Assembly (NCBI GenBank): GCA_019420505.1
Contig: JAHZHC010000029.1
Coordinates: 1-5,707 of the forward strand
Source: Ruminococcus sp.
GTDB lineage: Bacteria; Bacillota; Clostridia; Oscillospirales; Ruminococcaceae
Direction of reading: 5' to 3'
DNA: 5,707 nucleotides
The notes under the pieces were generated by a model, which made no database searches, was not told where the DNA came from, and worked only from the letters and a program-made list of their open reading frames with translations. Position numbers and translations under genes: made by a program. Position 1 is the first letter of the stretch. Each line of letters starts with the position of its first letter. This document shows positions 5,284 to 5,707 of the stretch, in pieces.

Positions 5284-5636
5284 TAAGCTTTAAAATACCT
5301 TTCCGGCTGCCGTCGTTGAATGAATATATAGATAAGTGCAGAGGCAACAGATACGGCGGAGCGAATTTTAAAAAGCAAGTTGAAAATGACATAATGCTTG
5401 TTTTAAACACAAGGCATTTCCTGATTACCTCTCCTGTGCATGTTACATTTGTTTGGCACGAGCCTAACAAAAGGCGTGACAAGGACAATGTTGCATTTGC
5501 CAAGAAATTTATCCTTGACGCACTTCAAAAGTCAAAGCGGCTGAAAAATGATAACAACAAGTATATTTCAGGATTTTCGGACAGCTTTGTTTATGATGGC
5601 ACTGAAGGTGTGGAAGTAATCATTAATCCCAAATAA
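5280..5636 (+). CDS. rusA: RusA-family Holliday junction resolvase
   Basis: The 118-residue product matches RusA endonucleases, small dimeric enzymes that cut four-way DNA junctions made during recombination and replication. The N-terminus (FKIPFRLPSLNEYI) is the family's first strand with the conserved PSLN turn. The metal-binding aspartates are visible as RRDKDN, D67 and D69 with N70, and a further Asp at 91 in KNDNNKYI; these correspond to the catalytic Asp triad of E. coli RusA. Lysines follow at 75 and 76. FSDSFVYDGTEGVEVII is the closing strand. The length is normal (about 115-140). ATG 5280 overlaps the preceding stop in ATGA, and AAAGGAGGG ends a few bases upstream. It likely clears branched intermediates created by the RecT pathway before packaging. 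Confidence 0.92.
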   Translation: MISFKIPFRLPSLNEYIDKCRGNRYGGANFKKQVENDIMLVLNTRHFLITSPVHVTFVWHEPNKRRDKDNVAFAKKFILDALQKSKRLKNDNNKYISGFSDSFVYDGTEGVEVIINPK

Positions 5637-5667
5637 GCAGTATTAAAATTTTATTGGAGGAAAAACC
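5637..5667 (+). promoter_or_regulatory. Intergenic gap with strong ribosome binding site
   Basis: This 31-base AT-rich gap is the longest non-coding stretch in the window. It holds TTGGAGG with GGAGG at 5656-5660, seven bases before ATG 5668. I see no stem-loop with a T-run and no clear -35/-10 pair, so transcription probably reads through. Confidence 0.6.
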
Positions 5668-5707
5668 ATGAACAAAAAAGAAATAACAGAAATAAAGAAG
5701 AACTTTT
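5668..5707 (+). CDS. 5' end of a gene, possibly DUF4317 family
   Basis: Thirteen codons are visible before the window ends: MNKKEITEIKKNF. A strong GGAGG at 5656-5660 supports the start. The segment closely resembles the N-terminus of DUF4317 proteins of Firmicutes, which begin with an MNKKEIxEIK/R-type stretch followed by a basic residue and Phe. Those proteins have no known function. Thirteen residues are too few to be sure, since a Lys/Glu/Ile-rich helix could arise in many proteins. The gene is separated from the resolvase by 31 bases, unlike the overlapping genes before it, so it may start a new functional block. Confidence 0.5.
   Translation, partial: MNKKEITEIKKNF

Overview
This window is a tightly packed run of plus-strand genes from the early (recombination and replication) region of a temperate tailed phage or prophage. 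The host is probably a low-GC Firmicute, most likely a gut-type Clostridium/Ruminococcus relative. That placement rests on the AT-rich coding sequence, strong GGAGG-type ribosome binding sites before almost every gene, ATG/GTG/TTG starts, and the protein families present. No integrase, repressor, structural gene, tRNA or rRNA lies inside the window, so its prophage or free-phage state cannot be decided.

Layout. Positions 1-345 hold the 3' end of a gene with YGxAxV hexapeptide repeats and a Cys-containing C-terminal domain. Positions 338-1532 hold a small unknown gene, a compact cytosine-methyltransferase-like gene, a 35-residue zinc-ribbon gene and another small unknown gene, all overlapping or nearly touching. 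Positions 1529-3859 form the recombination cassette: YqaJ-type exonuclease, DUF1351-type protein and RecT annealase. Positions 3859-5636 form the replication and processing part: an unknown 78-residue protein, SSB, a DUF4373/Lin1244-type replisome organizer and a RusA-type Holliday junction resolvase. A new gene starts at 5668 and runs off the window; its first 13 residues resemble the start of DUF4317 proteins.

How the genes fit together (inference from known families): the exonuclease would resect double-strand ends, RecT would anneal or invade with the resulting single strands, SSB would coat them, and RusA would resolve branched products. The replisome organizer would open a phage origin and recruit host helicase machinery. 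A set of 10-bp direct repeats within the organizer gene is a candidate origin. Gaps between genes are at most about 30 bp, and I see no promoter or terminator inside, so the set is probably one transcript started upstream of the window. There is no stretch above 300 bases without a gene.

The least explained items are the hexapeptide-repeat protein, the methyltransferase-like protein that seems too short for a target recognition domain, the mini zinc ribbon beside it, three unknown small proteins, and the 10-bp repeats.
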